Source: Scylla paramamosain (taxonomy: Eukaryota > Arthropoda > Malacostraca > Decapoda > Portunidae). From it: a DNA stretch of 64,000 nucleotides. The position numbers and the translations under genes are program-made. Of the stretch, positions 30,343 through 43,740 are shown piece after piece. A model generated the notes under the pieces. That model was not told the DNA's origin. It made no database searches and was given only the letters and a program-made list of their open reading frames with translations. Position 1 is the stretch's first letter. Every line of letters starts with the position of its first letter. Location of the stretch: the NCBI RefSeq assembly GCF_035594125.1, contig NC_087181.1, forward strand, positions 7,550,840-7,614,839, written 5' to 3'.

Positions 30343-30946
30343 ATACATTGAGCTTGTTAGGTACCAAGATGCAAAAATCCATGCAGATCACATGATATTT
30401 GGAAATTAAAGGATATTAACGAAAACGTGTATTATGAGCTTTTTTCAGCTTCTTATGTACCAAAAGGCTAAAACTTGTGAATACCAGTCTGCATTGAGAA
30501 ACGGAACAACATTGTTAAAAATGTGTATTATGAGTGTTTATCCCCATGTTAGATACCAAATCGGCAAAACGCATATAAATCATATATGAAGAAACAGAAT
30601 GACATTACTAAAAACGTGTGTTTTAAATGTTTTTCATCTTGTTATATGTCAAAACCAAAAAAATGCAGGCAAACCACCCTGTTTGGGATAACGGAACAGC
30701 ATTACCACAAACTTGTCATTTGGGTGTTTTTCAGTATATTAGTAATCAAAGCGCTAGAAAGTATGGAAAACACTCTATATGGGAGAACAAAACCTTACCC
30801 AACTTTGGGAAACGAAAAGATATTAACAGAAAAGTGTATTATTAATGTTTTTTTTTTTAGCTTCTTTTTTTTACCAAAATCCTAAAATACATGAACAGCA
30901 GTCAATATCGAGAAACATAACATTACCAAAAACGTATATTATGAAA
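30343..30946 (+). repeat. Monomeric satellite core, forward segment
   Basis: Forward monomers start with GAGCTTGTTAGGTACC near 30350 and run to about 30946. They are diverged and unordered like the neighbouring core. The segment is bracketed by two similar reverse-oriented stretches, about 30276-30340 and 30956-31020, both beginning CTGGTAATGTCGTTC. No gene is visible. Confidence 0.82.
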
Positions 30947-31113
30947 TTTTTTTTTCTGGTAATGTCGTTCTGTTACCACATAGATGGTGTTTTGCATCCA
31001 TTTTCGCATTTTAATACCTAAGAATCTGAAAAAAAAAAACACTCAATATACACGTTTTTTTTTGGCAATGATGATCTGTTTTCCATGATTGGTGTTTTGC
31101 ATGAGTTTTAGTA
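30947..31113 (-). repeat. Monomeric satellite core, short reverse segment
   Basis: About two reverse-oriented monomers (CTGGTAATGTCGTTCTG, then TTTTGCATGAGTTTTAG) lie between the forward segment and the LINE fragment. The stretch resembles 30276-30340 and stops at the A-rich tail of the LINE. Confidence 0.82.
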
Positions 31114-32045
31114 TTTTTTTCTTTTTTATGTAGGAAGACACTGGCCAAGGGCAACAAAAATCTAATAAAAAAAAATGCCCACTGAAATGCCAGTCCCATA
31201 AAAGGGTCAAAGCAGCGGTCAAAAATTGATGAATATGTGTCTTGAAACCTTCTTCTTGAAGGAATTCAAGTCATAGGAAGGTGGAAATACAAAAGCAGGC
31301 AGGGAGTTCCAGAGTTTACCAGAGAAAGGGATGACTGATTGGGAATACTGGTTAATCCTTGCGTTAGAGAGGTGCTCAGAATAGGGGTGAGAGAAAGAAG
31401 AAAGTCTTGTGCAGCGAGGCCGCGGAAGGAGGGGAGGCATGCAGTTAGCAAGATCGGAAGAGCAGTTAGCATGAAAATAGCGGTAGAAGAGAGCTAGCTA
31501 TGCAACATTGCGGTGGTGAGAGAGAGGCTGAAGACAGTCAGTTAGAGGAGAGGAGTTGATGAGACGAAAAGCTTTTGATTCCACCCTGTCTAGAAGAGCA
31601 GTATGAGTGGAACCCCCCCCAGACATGTGAAGCATACTCCATACATGGACGGATAAGGCCCTTGTACAGAGTTAGCAGCTGGGGGGGGTGAGAAAAACTG
31701 GCGGAGACGTTTCAGAACATCTAACTTCATAGAAGATGTTTTAGCTAGAGATGAGATGTGAAGTTTCCAGTTCAGATTATAAGTAAATGACAGACCGAGG
31801 ATGTTCAGTGTAGAAGAGGGGGACAGTTGAGTGTCATTGAAGAAGAGGGGATAGTTGTCTGGAAGGTTGTGTCGAATTGATAGATGGAGGAATTGAGTTT
31901 TTGAGGCATTGAACAATACCAAGTTTGTTCTGCCCCAATCAGAAATTTTAGAAAGATCAGAAGTCAAGCATTCTGTGGCTTCCCTGTGTGATATGTTTTC
32001 CTCCTGAAGGGTTGGACGTCTATGAAAAGACGTGGAAAAGTGCAG
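31114..32045 (-). mobile_element. Decayed 5'-truncated LINE fragment (non-CR1 clade)
   Basis: This block has ordinary base composition, unlike the satellite. Read on the minus strand it holds the 3' part of a non-LTR retrotransposon ORF2, then about 100 bp of 3' untranslated sequence, then an A-rich tail at 31114-31127 with one G interruption. The 5' truncation is near 32045, inside the reverse transcriptase region just after where the catalytic aspartates would be. I saw no clear target-site duplication. The satellite is reverse-oriented on the left flank and forward on the right, so the insertion coincides with an orientation switch. The clade is not certain; a Jockey/I-like group is possible. 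The motifs resemble elements I recall from decapod crustaceans. Confidence 0.85.
31219..32045 (-). pseudogene. C-terminal reverse transcriptase fragment, broken
   Basis: The minus-strand translation gives the end of a LINE reverse transcriptase and thumb region. Visible motifs are NASKTQFLHLS, LNILGLSF and LNWKLHISSLAK in one frame, then LYKGLIRPCMEY in a second, then LLDRVESKAFRLI, FYRYFHANCSSDLANC, RPRCTRLSS and GKLWNSLP in a third, ending in TGA at 31219-31221. The frame changes fall at a G run (31681-31688) and a C run (31613-31620). An in-frame TAG lies at 31498-31500. The catalytic core and the endonuclease are absent. It cannot encode an active enzyme. Confidence 0.87.
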
Positions 32046-33575
32046 AAAAATTACCAAAAAGTGTATGATTAGAGTGTTTCCTACCTTGTCATGTACAAAA
32101 ACACCAAAATCCATGCAAAAGACCCTATTTGAGGAAACGAAACGATATTAACAGGAATGCTTTTTATTAGTGCTTTTTAGCTTCTTAGATAATAAAATGC
32201 TAAAACACACGAATAGCACCCTATATGGAAAAACAAAACAACATTACCAAAAACCGTTTATATTGTATCTTTTAAAACTTGTTACATACCAAAATTCAAT
32301 GAGAGGCATATGGGAAAAGTGTCTTCTGAGTGTTTTTGAGCTTTTTAGGTACCAAATCGCCAAAGTGTTTGCTTAAGTACCCTATATGGGAAAAGAAGAC
32401 AACATTATTAAAAACGTGTCTTTTGAGTTTTTTTTTCAGTTTCTTTCATACCAAAACTCTAAAAAGCATATTAAGGAAAATAATAACATTACCCCAAACG
32501 TGCATTTTGAGAGTTTTTGATCTTAATAGGTACCAAAATGTCAAAATATATGTAAAACATCATATTTCACCATACACATTACCAAAAACATGTTTTTATT
32601 TTATGCGTAATAGGCACTAAAACGAAAAAAAAAGCATGGAAAACACCCTACTTGGGAAATCAAACAATATTATAAAAAAAAAAAAAACAGGTCTTGTATG
32701 TGTTTCTGAGCTTCTTACATAAGAGCTTCCTATATAAGACCCCAGAAGGCATGCAAGGTATTTTATATAGGGAAAGGAAAGGATTTTAACAAAAACGTGT
32801 TATTTTGTGTTTTTTGAGCACATTATGCTCCAAAACGCTAAAAAGAATGCAAAATATTATATATGGGGGAAAATAACTATGAAAAACGTGTCTTTTGAGT
32901 GTTTTTGATCTTCTTACGTACTTAATAGCTAAAACGTGACTGAAACGATTTTTATATAGAAAAAGAACAACATTAGCAAAAAGGGTGTTTTGAAAGTTTT
33001 TGAGCTTTTAGGTAAAAAAAAAAAAACGCCAAAATGCATGCAAAGAACACGCGGGATATGGGGAAACGAAATTATATTAAAAGAAAAAGTGTATTATGAG
33101 TATTTTTTTTAGCTTCTTACGTACCAAAATGCTAAATCACATGAAGAGATCTCTATATGGAGAAAAAGAACGAGTATTTATACTGTTTGTCCTCATGTTA
33201 GGTACAAAAACGTTAACATACATACAAAGCAGCCTATATAAAGAAACATACCAATATTACCAAAAAATTTGTATTATGGGTATTTTTGAGAAAAAAAAAT
33301 GAAAAAAAAGTTACTCTTTTGAGTGTTTTGAGCTTCTTACGTACCAAACGCTAAAACACATGCAAAACAGCTTTTATATAGAAACAGGACAACACTGTTT
33401 TTGAACTTCCTAGTTACCAAAACGCCAAAATACATGCAAATCACCGTCTATGGGGTAACAAAACAGCTTTACGTGAAATGTGTCATTTGGATGTTTTTGT
33501 TTAAAAGAATGGAAAACACGCTAAATAGGGAAACAAAACATTATCAGAAACGTGTCTTTTGTTTTTAAGATTATT
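32046..33575 (+). repeat. Monomeric satellite core, forward segment
   Basis: Forward monomers begin right after the LINE fragment (AAAAATTACCAAAAAGTG) and run to about 33575, again diverged and without HOR order. The types TTAGGTACCAAATCGCC and TTACGTACCAAAATGC occur in roughly alternating fashion. HOR sequence resumes through a duplicated TTTTTAAGATTA stretch near 33565-33590. No gene is visible. Confidence 0.86.
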
Positions 33576-36500
33576 TTTAAGATTAAAAAGTTAATTATAG
33601 GTTTTTTTCCTGATTGTTATGTACCAAAACCCGAAGTGCCTGCAAAGCCACCTATATAGGGAAGTTAAACGACTTTACCAGAAACCTGTCTTCTCAGTGT
33701 TTTTCAGCATGTTAGGCACCAATACGATAAATAATATGAAAATCAGTCAATATGTGAATCCAAAACAAAATTACTGAAAACGTGTCTTTTCAGTGTTTTA
33801 CGTAGAAAAACGCTAAAGCGGATGCAAACCATCCTATATGAAGAAATAGAATAACATTACCAAAAATATATATTTTGAGTGTTTTTGAGCTTGTTACCTA
33901 CAAAAAATGCAAAAATGGATGTAAGCACTCTATATTAGGAAACAAAAGGACATTACGAGAAACGTGTATAATGAGTGTTTTATAGTTTTGAAAGAACCAC
34001 AAGGCAATAAACGCAAATACACGTGTATATAGAGAAATTTTTACATACCAAAATGATGAAATGCATGAATAACACTTTTAATCGATAAACAGAACTATCT
34101 TTTCAAATTGTGTATTTTGAGTGTTTTTTACATTCTTAGTTACGAAAATGCCAAATTACATGCGAAACTAGCTTCATGTGGGGAAAAAAAAATGACATTA
34201 CCAGAAAAGTGTCTTTTGAGTGTTTTTGAGCGTGATATACAACAAAGCACTAAAAAGCAGAACAATCACATTACATGGGAATAAAACCAACTTTTACGAA
34301 GAATTTGCCTTTAAGTTTTTTAACCCCTTATATACCAAACCGCTAAAACGCATGCAAAAACAAATTTTATGGAAAAACAGAATAACATTACCAAAAACAT
34401 GTATTTTGAGTATTTTTGATCATGTTATCTATAAAAACGCTTAAGTACATGCAAAGAACATTATATTTGGGAAACAAAAGGACTTTACGAGAAACGTGTA
34501 TTATGAGTGTTTTTATGAGTTCCTTAAGTACCAAAAAGCTAAATTCCACAAATAACACTATTTAGAAAAAAAAAATAGGATTTTTTTTTTTTTTTTTTTT
34601 TTGTTATTCATTTTCATAGGTACCGAGATGCCAAAATTCTAGGTAAATTCAGGGCAATCGTATGATAAAACAATATCATAAAAAAAGTTAATTTCAGGTT
34701 TTTTTTCGGACTGTTATGTACCAAACCCTAAAGTGCATGCAAAGCCTCCAATATGAGAAAATTAAACGACCTTACCAGAAATTTGTGTTTTGTGTGTTTT
34801 TAGCGTGTTAGGCACCAAAACAATAAATAATAAGGAACTCACTCAAATTGGGAATCCAAAACAAAGTTATTGAAAACGTGTGTTCTCAGTGTTTTACGTA
34901 GAAAAACGTTAAAACGGATGCAAACCAACCAATATCAAGAAATAGAAAAACGTTAAAAAAAAGGTATATTTTAATTGTTTTTGAGCTTTTTACCTACAAA
35001 AACGCGAAAATTGATGGAAAGCACTGTATATTGGGAAACAAAAGGACATTGCAAGAAAAGTGTATAATGAGTGTTTTATAGTTCAAAAGAACCACAAAGC
35101 AAACAACGCAAAAACTTGTGTATATGGAGAGATTTACTGGATACCAAAATGCTGAAACTCATGAATAACACTATTAATTGAAAAACAGAACAACCTTACT
35201 AAATACGTGTGTTTTGAGTGTTTTTCACGTTCTTAGTTACCAAAAATCCCAATTTACATGCGAAAATAGCTTTGTGTGGAAAAAAAATGACTTTACCAGA
35301 AAAGTGTCTTTTGAGTGTTTTTCAGCGTGATAGGTAAAAAAGCACTCAAAAGCAGGGCAATCACATTACATTGGAATAAAATGTTTTTTTACCAAGAACT
35401 TGCCTTTAACTGTTTTGATCTCCTTATTTACAAAACTGCTAAAACGCATGCAAAACACACTTTAAGGAGAAACAGAATAACATTACCAAAACCTTGTATT
35501 TTGAGTGTTTTTGATCATGTTATCTATAAAAACGCTTAAATACATGCAAAGAACCTTATGTTTGGGAAACGAAAGGACATTACGAGAAACGTGTATTATG
35601 AGTGTTTTTAAGTTTCTTAAGTACCAAAAAGGTAAATCCCACAAATAACACTCTTTATTGAGAAAAAATAAATAAATAAATAAAAAATAAAAAAATAGGA
35701 TTTTCTTTTTTTAATTTATCTTCATAGGTACCGAGATGCCAAAATTCTGGGAAAATTCAGGACAATTATATGATAAAAGAATATTATCAAAAAGATTAAT
35801 TTTAGCTTTTTTTTCGGACTGTTATGTACCAAACCCTAAAGTGCATGCAAAGTTTCCTATATGAGGAAATTAAACGACCTTATCAGAAAACTCTCTTTTG
35901 AGTGTTGTTCAGCATGTTAGGCACCAAAACAAAAAATAATAAGGAACTCACTCTATATGGGAATTCAAAACAAAATTAATGAAAAAGCGTCTTCTCAGTG
36001 TTTTACGTAGAAAAACGCTAAAACGGATCCAAACAAACCAATATAAAGAAATAGAAAAACTACCAAAAAGGTATATTTTGAGTGTTTTTGAGCTTGTTCC
36101 CTATAAAAAAACACGAAAATTGATCCAAAGCACTCTATAATGGGAAAGAAAAGGACATTGCAAAAAAAGTGTATAATGAGAGTTTTATAGTTCAAAAGAA
36201 CCACAAAGCAAAAAATACAAAAAAAAAATAGTGTATATGAAGAAGTTTCTTAGATACAAAAATGCTGAAACTCATGAACAACACTCTTAATTGAGAAACA
36301 GAACAGTCTTACTAAATTTGTGTATTTTGAGTGCATTTCACATTCTTAGTTACCAAAACCCCAAATTGCATGTGAAACCAGTTTTATGTAGGAAAAAAAT
36401 GACATTACCAGAAAAATGTCTTTTGAGTGTTTTTGAGCGTGTTAGGCAATAAAGCACTAAAACCCAGGGTAATCACATTACATTGGAATAAAACCAATTT

Positions 36501-39500
36501 TTAATAAGAACTTGCCTTTAAGTGTTTTTGAGCTCCTTATATACCAAAACACTAATACGCATGCAAAATACACTTTATGGTGTAACAGAATAACATTACC
36601 ATAAACATGTATTTTAAGTGTTTTTGATCATGTTACCAAGAAAAACGCTTAAATACATGCAAAGAACCATATTTTTGGGAAACGAAAGGACATTTCTAGA
36701 AACGTGTATTATGAGTGTTTTTAAGTTCATTAAGTACGAAAAAGATAAAAGCCACAAATTACACTCTTTATTGAGAAAAAAAATAAAAATAAATAAATAA
36801 AAAAATACAATATTTTTTTTTCATTCTTATTCATATTCACAGGTAACGAGGTGCCAAAATTGGAGTAAAGTTCAGGAAATTATGTGAAATAAGAACATTA
36901 TAAAAAAAGTTAAATTTAGCTTATTTTTCGGACAGTTATGTACCAAACCCCTAAAGTGCATGCAAAGCCACTTATATGGGGAAATTAAACCTCTTTGCCA
37001 GAAAACTGTTTTATGGGTGTTTTTCAGTATGTTAGGAACCAACACGATAAAACCCAAGGAAGTCAATCTATATGGGAATCGAAAACACAATTACTGAAAA
37101 CGTGTCTTTTCGGTGTTTTACGTAGAAAAACGCTAAAACGGATGCAAACCAACCAAAATGAAGAAATAGAATAACATTACCAAAATTATATATTTTGATG
37201 TGTTTGTTACCTACAAAATTATGCTAAAATGGATGGAAAGCACTCTATATTGGGAAGCAAAAGGACATTACGAGAAACGTGTATAATAAGAGTTTTATAG
37301 TTTCACAAGAACCACATGGCAAAAAACGCAAAAACTCGTGTATATAAAGAAGTTTCTTACATTCCAAAATGCTGAAACTCATGAATTAGACTTTTAATTG
37401 AGAAACAGAACAACTTTACTAAATGCGTGTATTTTGAATGCTTTTCACATTCTTAGTTACAAAAATCCGAAATTACAAGCAAAACAAGTTTTACGTGGGA
37501 AAAAACGACATTACCAGAAAAGAGTCTTTTGAGTGTTTTAGATCGTGATACGCAACAAAGCACTAAAAAGCAGAACAATCATATTACATGGGAATAAAAC
37601 CAAATTTTACAAAAAAACATGCCTTTAAGTGTTTTTAACTCCTTACATAACAAAACGCTAAAATACATGCAAAACACCCTTTATGGAGAAACAAAATAAC
37701 ATTACCAAAAACATGAATTTTAAGTGGATATTACAAAAATTGTGTATTATGAGAGTTTTTAGGTTCTTTAAGTACCAAAAAGCTAAAACACACAAATAAC
37801 ACTCCTTATAGAGAAAAAAATAAATAAAATAAATGAATATAATTTTTTTTTTGTTATTCATCTTCATAGGTACCGATATGCCAAAGTTCTGGCAAAATTC
37901 AGGGAAATTAGGTAAAGAAAAAAAAAATAATAATTTCAGCTTTTTTCCGGAGTTATGTACCAAACCCTGAAGTGCATGCAAAGCCACCTATATGGGAAAA
38001 TTACACGACTTTACCAGAAACCTGTACCAGAAGCAATTTCAACAATATTACTAAAAACAAATCTTTTCAGAGATTTACGGAGAAAACGCTAAAACGGATG
38101 CAAACCAACCAATATGAAGAAATAGAATAACATTACTAAAAATATATATTTTGAGTCCTTGTTACCTACAAAAAATACAAAAATGGATGGAAAACACTCT
38201 ATATTAGGAAACAAAAGAACATTACGAGAAACGTGTAAAATGAGTGTTTTATAGTTTCACAAGAACCACAAGGCAATAAACGCAAAAACTCGTGTATATA
38301 GAGAAGTTTCTTACATACCAAAATGATGAAATGCATGAATAACACTTTTAATCGAGAAACAGAACTACCCTACCAAATTGTGTATTTTGAGTGTTTTTCA
38401 CATTCTTATTTACGAAATTGCCAAATTACATGCGAAACTAGCTTAATGTGGGAAAAAAATAACATTACCAGAAAAATGTCTTTTGAGTGTTTTTGAGCGT
38501 GATATGCAACAAAGCACTAAAAAGCAGAACAATCACATTACTTGGGAATAAAAACAACTTTTACGAAGAACTTGCCTAAATTTAAGTGTTTTTGAAATCC
38601 TTACATACCAAAACGCTAAAATGTATGTAAAACATCTTTTATGGAGAAAGAGAATAACATTACCAAAAATATGTATTTTGAGTGTTTTTGATAATGTTAC
38701 CTATAAAAACGCTTTAATACATGTTAAGAACCCTCTGTTTGTATAAAAAAAAGGACATTACGAAAATCGTGTATTATGAGTGTTTTTAAGTTCCTTAAGT
38801 ACCAAAAAGCTAAAACTCACAAATAACACATTATAGAGACAAAAAAAAAAAAAAAATTTCTTATTCATCTTCATAGGTAACGAGATACCAAAATTCTGTA
38901 AAAATTCAGGGAAATTTTGTAAAAAAAAATTATCATAAAAAAATAATTTTAGTTTTTTTTTCTGGAGTTATGTACCAAACCCTGAAGTTCATGCAAAGCC
39001 ACCTATATGGAAAAATTACTCGACTTCACCAGAAACCTGTCTTTTGAGTGTTTTTTCAGCAATTTCAACAATATTACTGAAAACATGTCTTTTCAGTGAT
39101 TTACGTAGAAAAACGCTAAAACATATGCAAACCAACCAATATGAAGAAATAGAATAACATTACCAAAATTATATATTTTGATGTGTTTGTTACCTACAAA
39201 AAAAAAATGCGAAAATGGATGAAACGCACTCTATATTAGGAAAAAAAAGGACATTACGAGAAACGTGTATAATGAGTGTTTTATAGTTTCACAAGAACCA
39301 CAAGGCAAAAAACTCAGAAACTCAAAACACCTTTTATGGTCAAACAGAATAACATTACCAAAAACATGTATTTTGAGTGTTTTTGATCATGTTATCTATA
39401 AAAACGCTTAAATAAATGCAAAGAACCTTATGTTTGGGAAACGAAAGGACATTACGAGAAATATGTATTATGAGTGTTTTTTAGTTTCTTAAATACCAAA

Positions 39501-42500
39501 AAGCTAAAACCCACAAATAACACTCTTTATTTAGAAAAATAAATAAAAAAAAATAAAAAAAAAGGATTTTTATTTTGTTATTTTTCTTCACAGGTACTGA
39601 GATGCCAAAATTCTGGGAAAATTCCTGGCTATTATATGATAAAAGAAAATTATCCAAAAAGTTAATTTTAGCTTTTTTTTCGGACTTTTATATACCAAAC
39701 CCTAAAGTGCATGCAAAGCCTCTTATATGAGGAAATTAATCGACCTTAAAAGAAATCTGTCTTTTGGGTTTGAGAATGTTAGGCACCAAAACGATCAATA
39801 AATAAGGAACCCACTCTATATGGGAATCCAAAACAAAATTACTTGAAACGTGTCTTCTCATTGTTTTACGTAGAAAAAAGCTAAAATGGATGCAAACCAA
39901 CCAATATGAAAAAAAATAGAAAAACATTACCAAAAAGGTATATTTTGAGAGTTTTTGAGCTTCTTGCCTACAAAAAAACGCGAAAATTGATGCAAAGCAC
40001 TCTATATTAGGAAATAAAAGGACATTGCAAGAAAAGTGTATAATGAGTGTTTTATAGTTCAAAAAAACCAAAAGGCAAAAAACGCAAAAACTTGTGGATA
40101 TGGAGAAGTTTTTTACATACCAAAGTGCTGAAACTCATGAATAACTTTTCTAATTGAGAAACAGATCAACCTTACTAAATGCGTGTATTTTGAGAGCTTT
40201 TCACATTCTTAGTTTCCAAAACCCCAAATTGCATGCGAAACCAGCTTTACGTGAGAAAAAAAGGACATTACCAGAAAAATGTCTTTTGAGTGGTTTTCAG
40301 CCTGATAGGCAATAAAACACTAAAAAGCAGGGCAATTACATTACATTTTGAATAAAACCAATTTTTATCAAGAACTTGCCTTTAAGTGTTTATAAACTCC
40401 TTATATACTAAACCGCTAAAAAGCATGCACAACAAACTTTATGGAGAAACAGTAAAATTACCAAAAACATGTATTTTGAGTGTTTTTGATCATGTTATCT
40501 ATAAAAACGCTAATATACATGCAAAGAACCTTATTTTTGGGAAACAAAAGGACATTACGAGAAACGTATGTTATGAGTATTTTTAAGTTTGTTAAGTACC
40601 AAAAACCTAAAACCCACTCTTTTTTTAGGAAAATAAATAAAAAAAATTGATATTTTTTCTTGGTATTCATCTTCATATGTACCAAAATGCCAAAATTCTG
40701 GGAAAATTCAAGGCAATTATACGATAAGAGAATATTATCAAAAAAGTTGATTTTAGCTTTTTTTCGGATTGTTATGTACCAAACGCTAAACTGCTTGCAA
40801 AACTTCCTATATAAGGAAATTAAACGACCTTACCAGAAATCTGTCTTTTGAGTGTTTTTTCAGCATATTAGGCACCAAAATGATAAAAAATAAGGAACTC
40901 ACTCTATATGGGAGTCCACAACAAAAATTCTGAAAACGTATCTTCCCAGTGTTTTAAGTAGAAAAACGCTAAAATGAATGCAAACCAACTAATATCAAGA
41001 AATAGAAACAACATTACCAAAAAGGTATATTTTGAGTGTTTTTGAGCTTCTTACCTACAAAAAAACGCTAAAATTGATACAAAGCACTCTATATTGGGAA
41101 ACAAAGGGACATTGCGAGAAAAGTGTATAATGAGTGTATTTTTACCAGAAGTGTCTTTTAATTGTTTTTGAACGTGTTAGGCAATGAAGTACTAAAAACC
41201 AGAGCAATCACATTACATGGGAATAAAACCAACTTTTACCCAGAACTTGCCAATATGTGTTTTTGAGCTCCTTACATACCAAACCGCTAAAACGCATAGA
41301 AAACAAACTTTATGGAAAAACAGAATAACATTACCAAAAACATATATTTTGAGTGTTTTTCATTATGTTATCTATAAAAACGCTTAAAAACATGCAAAAA
41401 AAACAAAATGAAGAAATAGAATAACATTACCAAAAAAGGTATATTTTGAGTGCTTTTGTAATTGTTACCTACAAAAAACGCGAAAATGGATGGAAAGCAC
41501 TCTATATTGGGAAGCAAAAGGACATTACGAGAAACGTATATAATGAGTGTTTTATAGTTTCACAAGAACTATAAGGCAAAAAACGCAAAAACTCGTGTAT
41601 TTACAGAAATTTCTTACATTCCAAAATGCTGAAACTCTGGAACAACACTCTTAATTGAGAAACAGAATAATCTTACTAAATCCGTGTATTTTGAGTGCTT
41701 TTCACATCCTTAGTTACCAAAACCCCAAATTGCATGAGAAACCAGCTTTATGTGGAAAATAAAAAGACATTACCAGAAAAATGTCTTTTGACATGATTGC
41801 AGGGCAATCACGTTACATTGAAATAAAACCAATTTTTAACAAGAACTTGCCTTTAAGTGTATTTGAGCTCCTTATATACCAGAACATTAAAATGCATGCA
41901 AAATACACTTTATGGTGAAACAGAATAACATTACCAAAAAAAAACGTGTATTTTAAGTGTTTTTGATCATGTTACCAATAAAAACGCTTAAATACATGCA
42001 AAGAAACCTATTTTTGGGAAACGAAAGTACATTACGAGAAACGTGTATTATGAGTGTTTTTAAGTTCATTAAGTACGAAAAAGCTAAAAGCGAAAAATTA
42101 CACTCTTTATTAAAAAAATAAATAAATAAATAAGTAAAAAAATACGATATTTTTTTTTTCATTCTTATTCATCTTCACAGGTAACGAGGTGGCAAAATTC
42201 GGGCAAAGTTCAGGAAAATATATGAAATAAGAACATTATGAAAAAAGTAAATTTAGCTTTTTTTTCGGACTGTTATGAACCAAACCCCTAAAGTGCATGC
42301 AAAGCCACATATATGGGGAAATTAAACGTCTTTGACAGAAAACTGTCTTATGAGTGTTTTTCAGCTTGTTAGGCACCTTAACGGTAAATAACATGCAAGT
42401 CAATCTATATGGGAATCTAAAACAAAATTACTGTAAACGTGTCTTTTCAGTGTTTTACGTAGAAAACGCTAAAACGGATGCAAATTAACCAAAATGAAGA

Positions 42501-43236
42501 AATAGAATAACATTACCAAAAAGGTATATTTTGAGTGTTTTTGAAATTGTTACTACAAAAAACGCGAAAATGGATGGAAAGTACTCTATATTGGGAACCA
42601 AAGGGCACCAAAAAGCATTTTAGGCACCAAAACGATAAATAATATGAAATTCACTCTATATGGATATCCAAAACAAAATTACTGGAAACGTGTCTTTTAA
42701 AAGATTTACGTAGAAAAACGCAAAAACGGATGCAAACCAACGAATATGAAGAAATAGAACAACATTACCAAAAAAAATATATTTTGTGTGTTCTTGAGCT
42801 TGTTATATAAAAAAAAAACGCGAAAACGGATGCAAAGCACTCGATATAAGGAAAAAAAAAAGGACATAACGAGAAACGTGTATAATGAGTATTTTCTAGT
42901 TTCACCAGAATCACAAGGCAAAAAAGGCAAAAACTCGACTATATGGAGAAGTTTCTAAGATACCAAAATGCTGAATAAATGAATAAACACTCTTAATCAA
43001 GAAACAGAACAACCTTACTAAATGCGTGTATTTTGAGTACTTTTTTTACATTCTTAGTTACCAAAACCCCAAATTCTATGCGAAACTAGCTTTATGTGGG
43101 AAAAAAATGAAATTACCAAAAAAGTGTCTGAGTGTTTTTGAGCGTGTTAGGCAATAAAGCACTAAAAAGCAGGGCAATCACATTACATGCGAATAAAAAC
43201 CAACTTTTTCGAAGAACTTGCCTTTCAGTGTTTTTG
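33576..43236 (+). repeat. Higher-order satellite array, forward block G
   Basis: Forward HOR with anchor boxes near 34620, 35728, 36842, 37868, 38877, 39595, 40677 and 42180. It is a mosaic. The stretch 33590-34300 matches 14410-15110 (offset about 19.17 kb). The stretch 35180-39040 matches 3960-7800 (about 31.24 kb). The stretch 39010-41390 matches 15560-17950 (about 23.5 kb). The stretch 41400-43236 matches 19060-20927 (about 22.3 kb). The changes of partner mark recombination joints. No gene is visible. Confidence 0.9.
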
Positions 43237-43695
43237 ACACGCATTTAGTAAGGTTGCTCTGTTTCTCAATTAAGAGTGTTATTCTTGAGTTTCAGTATAT
43301 ACACGAGTTTTTTGCGTTTTTTGCCTTGTGGTTTTTTTTCAACTATAAAACATTCATTATACAGTTTTTTCGCAATGTCCCTTTCTTTCCCAATTTAGAG
43401 TGCTTTGTATCAATTTTCACGTTTTTTTTTTGTAGGTAACAAGCTCAAAAACACTCAAAATATAAATTTTTGGTAATGTTTTTCTCCTTCTTGATATATG
43501 TTGGATTGTATCAGTTTTAGCGTTTTTCTACGTAAAACACTGAGAAAACACGTTTTCAGTAATATTCTTTTGGATTCCCACATAGAGTGAGTTCCTTATT
43601 TTTTTATCGTTTTGGTGCCTAACATGCTGAAAAACACTCAAAAGACAGATTTCAGGTAAGGTCTATAATTTCCTCATATGGGAGGCTTTGCATGT
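43237..43695 (-). repeat. Inverted satellite cassette 5
   Basis: Begins at ACACGCATTTAGTAAGG and ends at CATATGGGAGGCTTTGCATG. It is the counterpart of cassette 4 at an offset of about 22.3 kb. It lacks the filler duplication present in that copy. Confidence 0.9.
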
Positions 43696-43740
43696 CTTTT
43701 CAGTGTTTTTGAGCGTGTTACACAATAAAGCAATAAAAAC

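Noticed and set aside
31266..31472. Alternative minus-strand open frame within the LINE fragment
   Set aside because: It overlaps the recognised reverse transcriptase C-terminus in another frame and has no family motifs.
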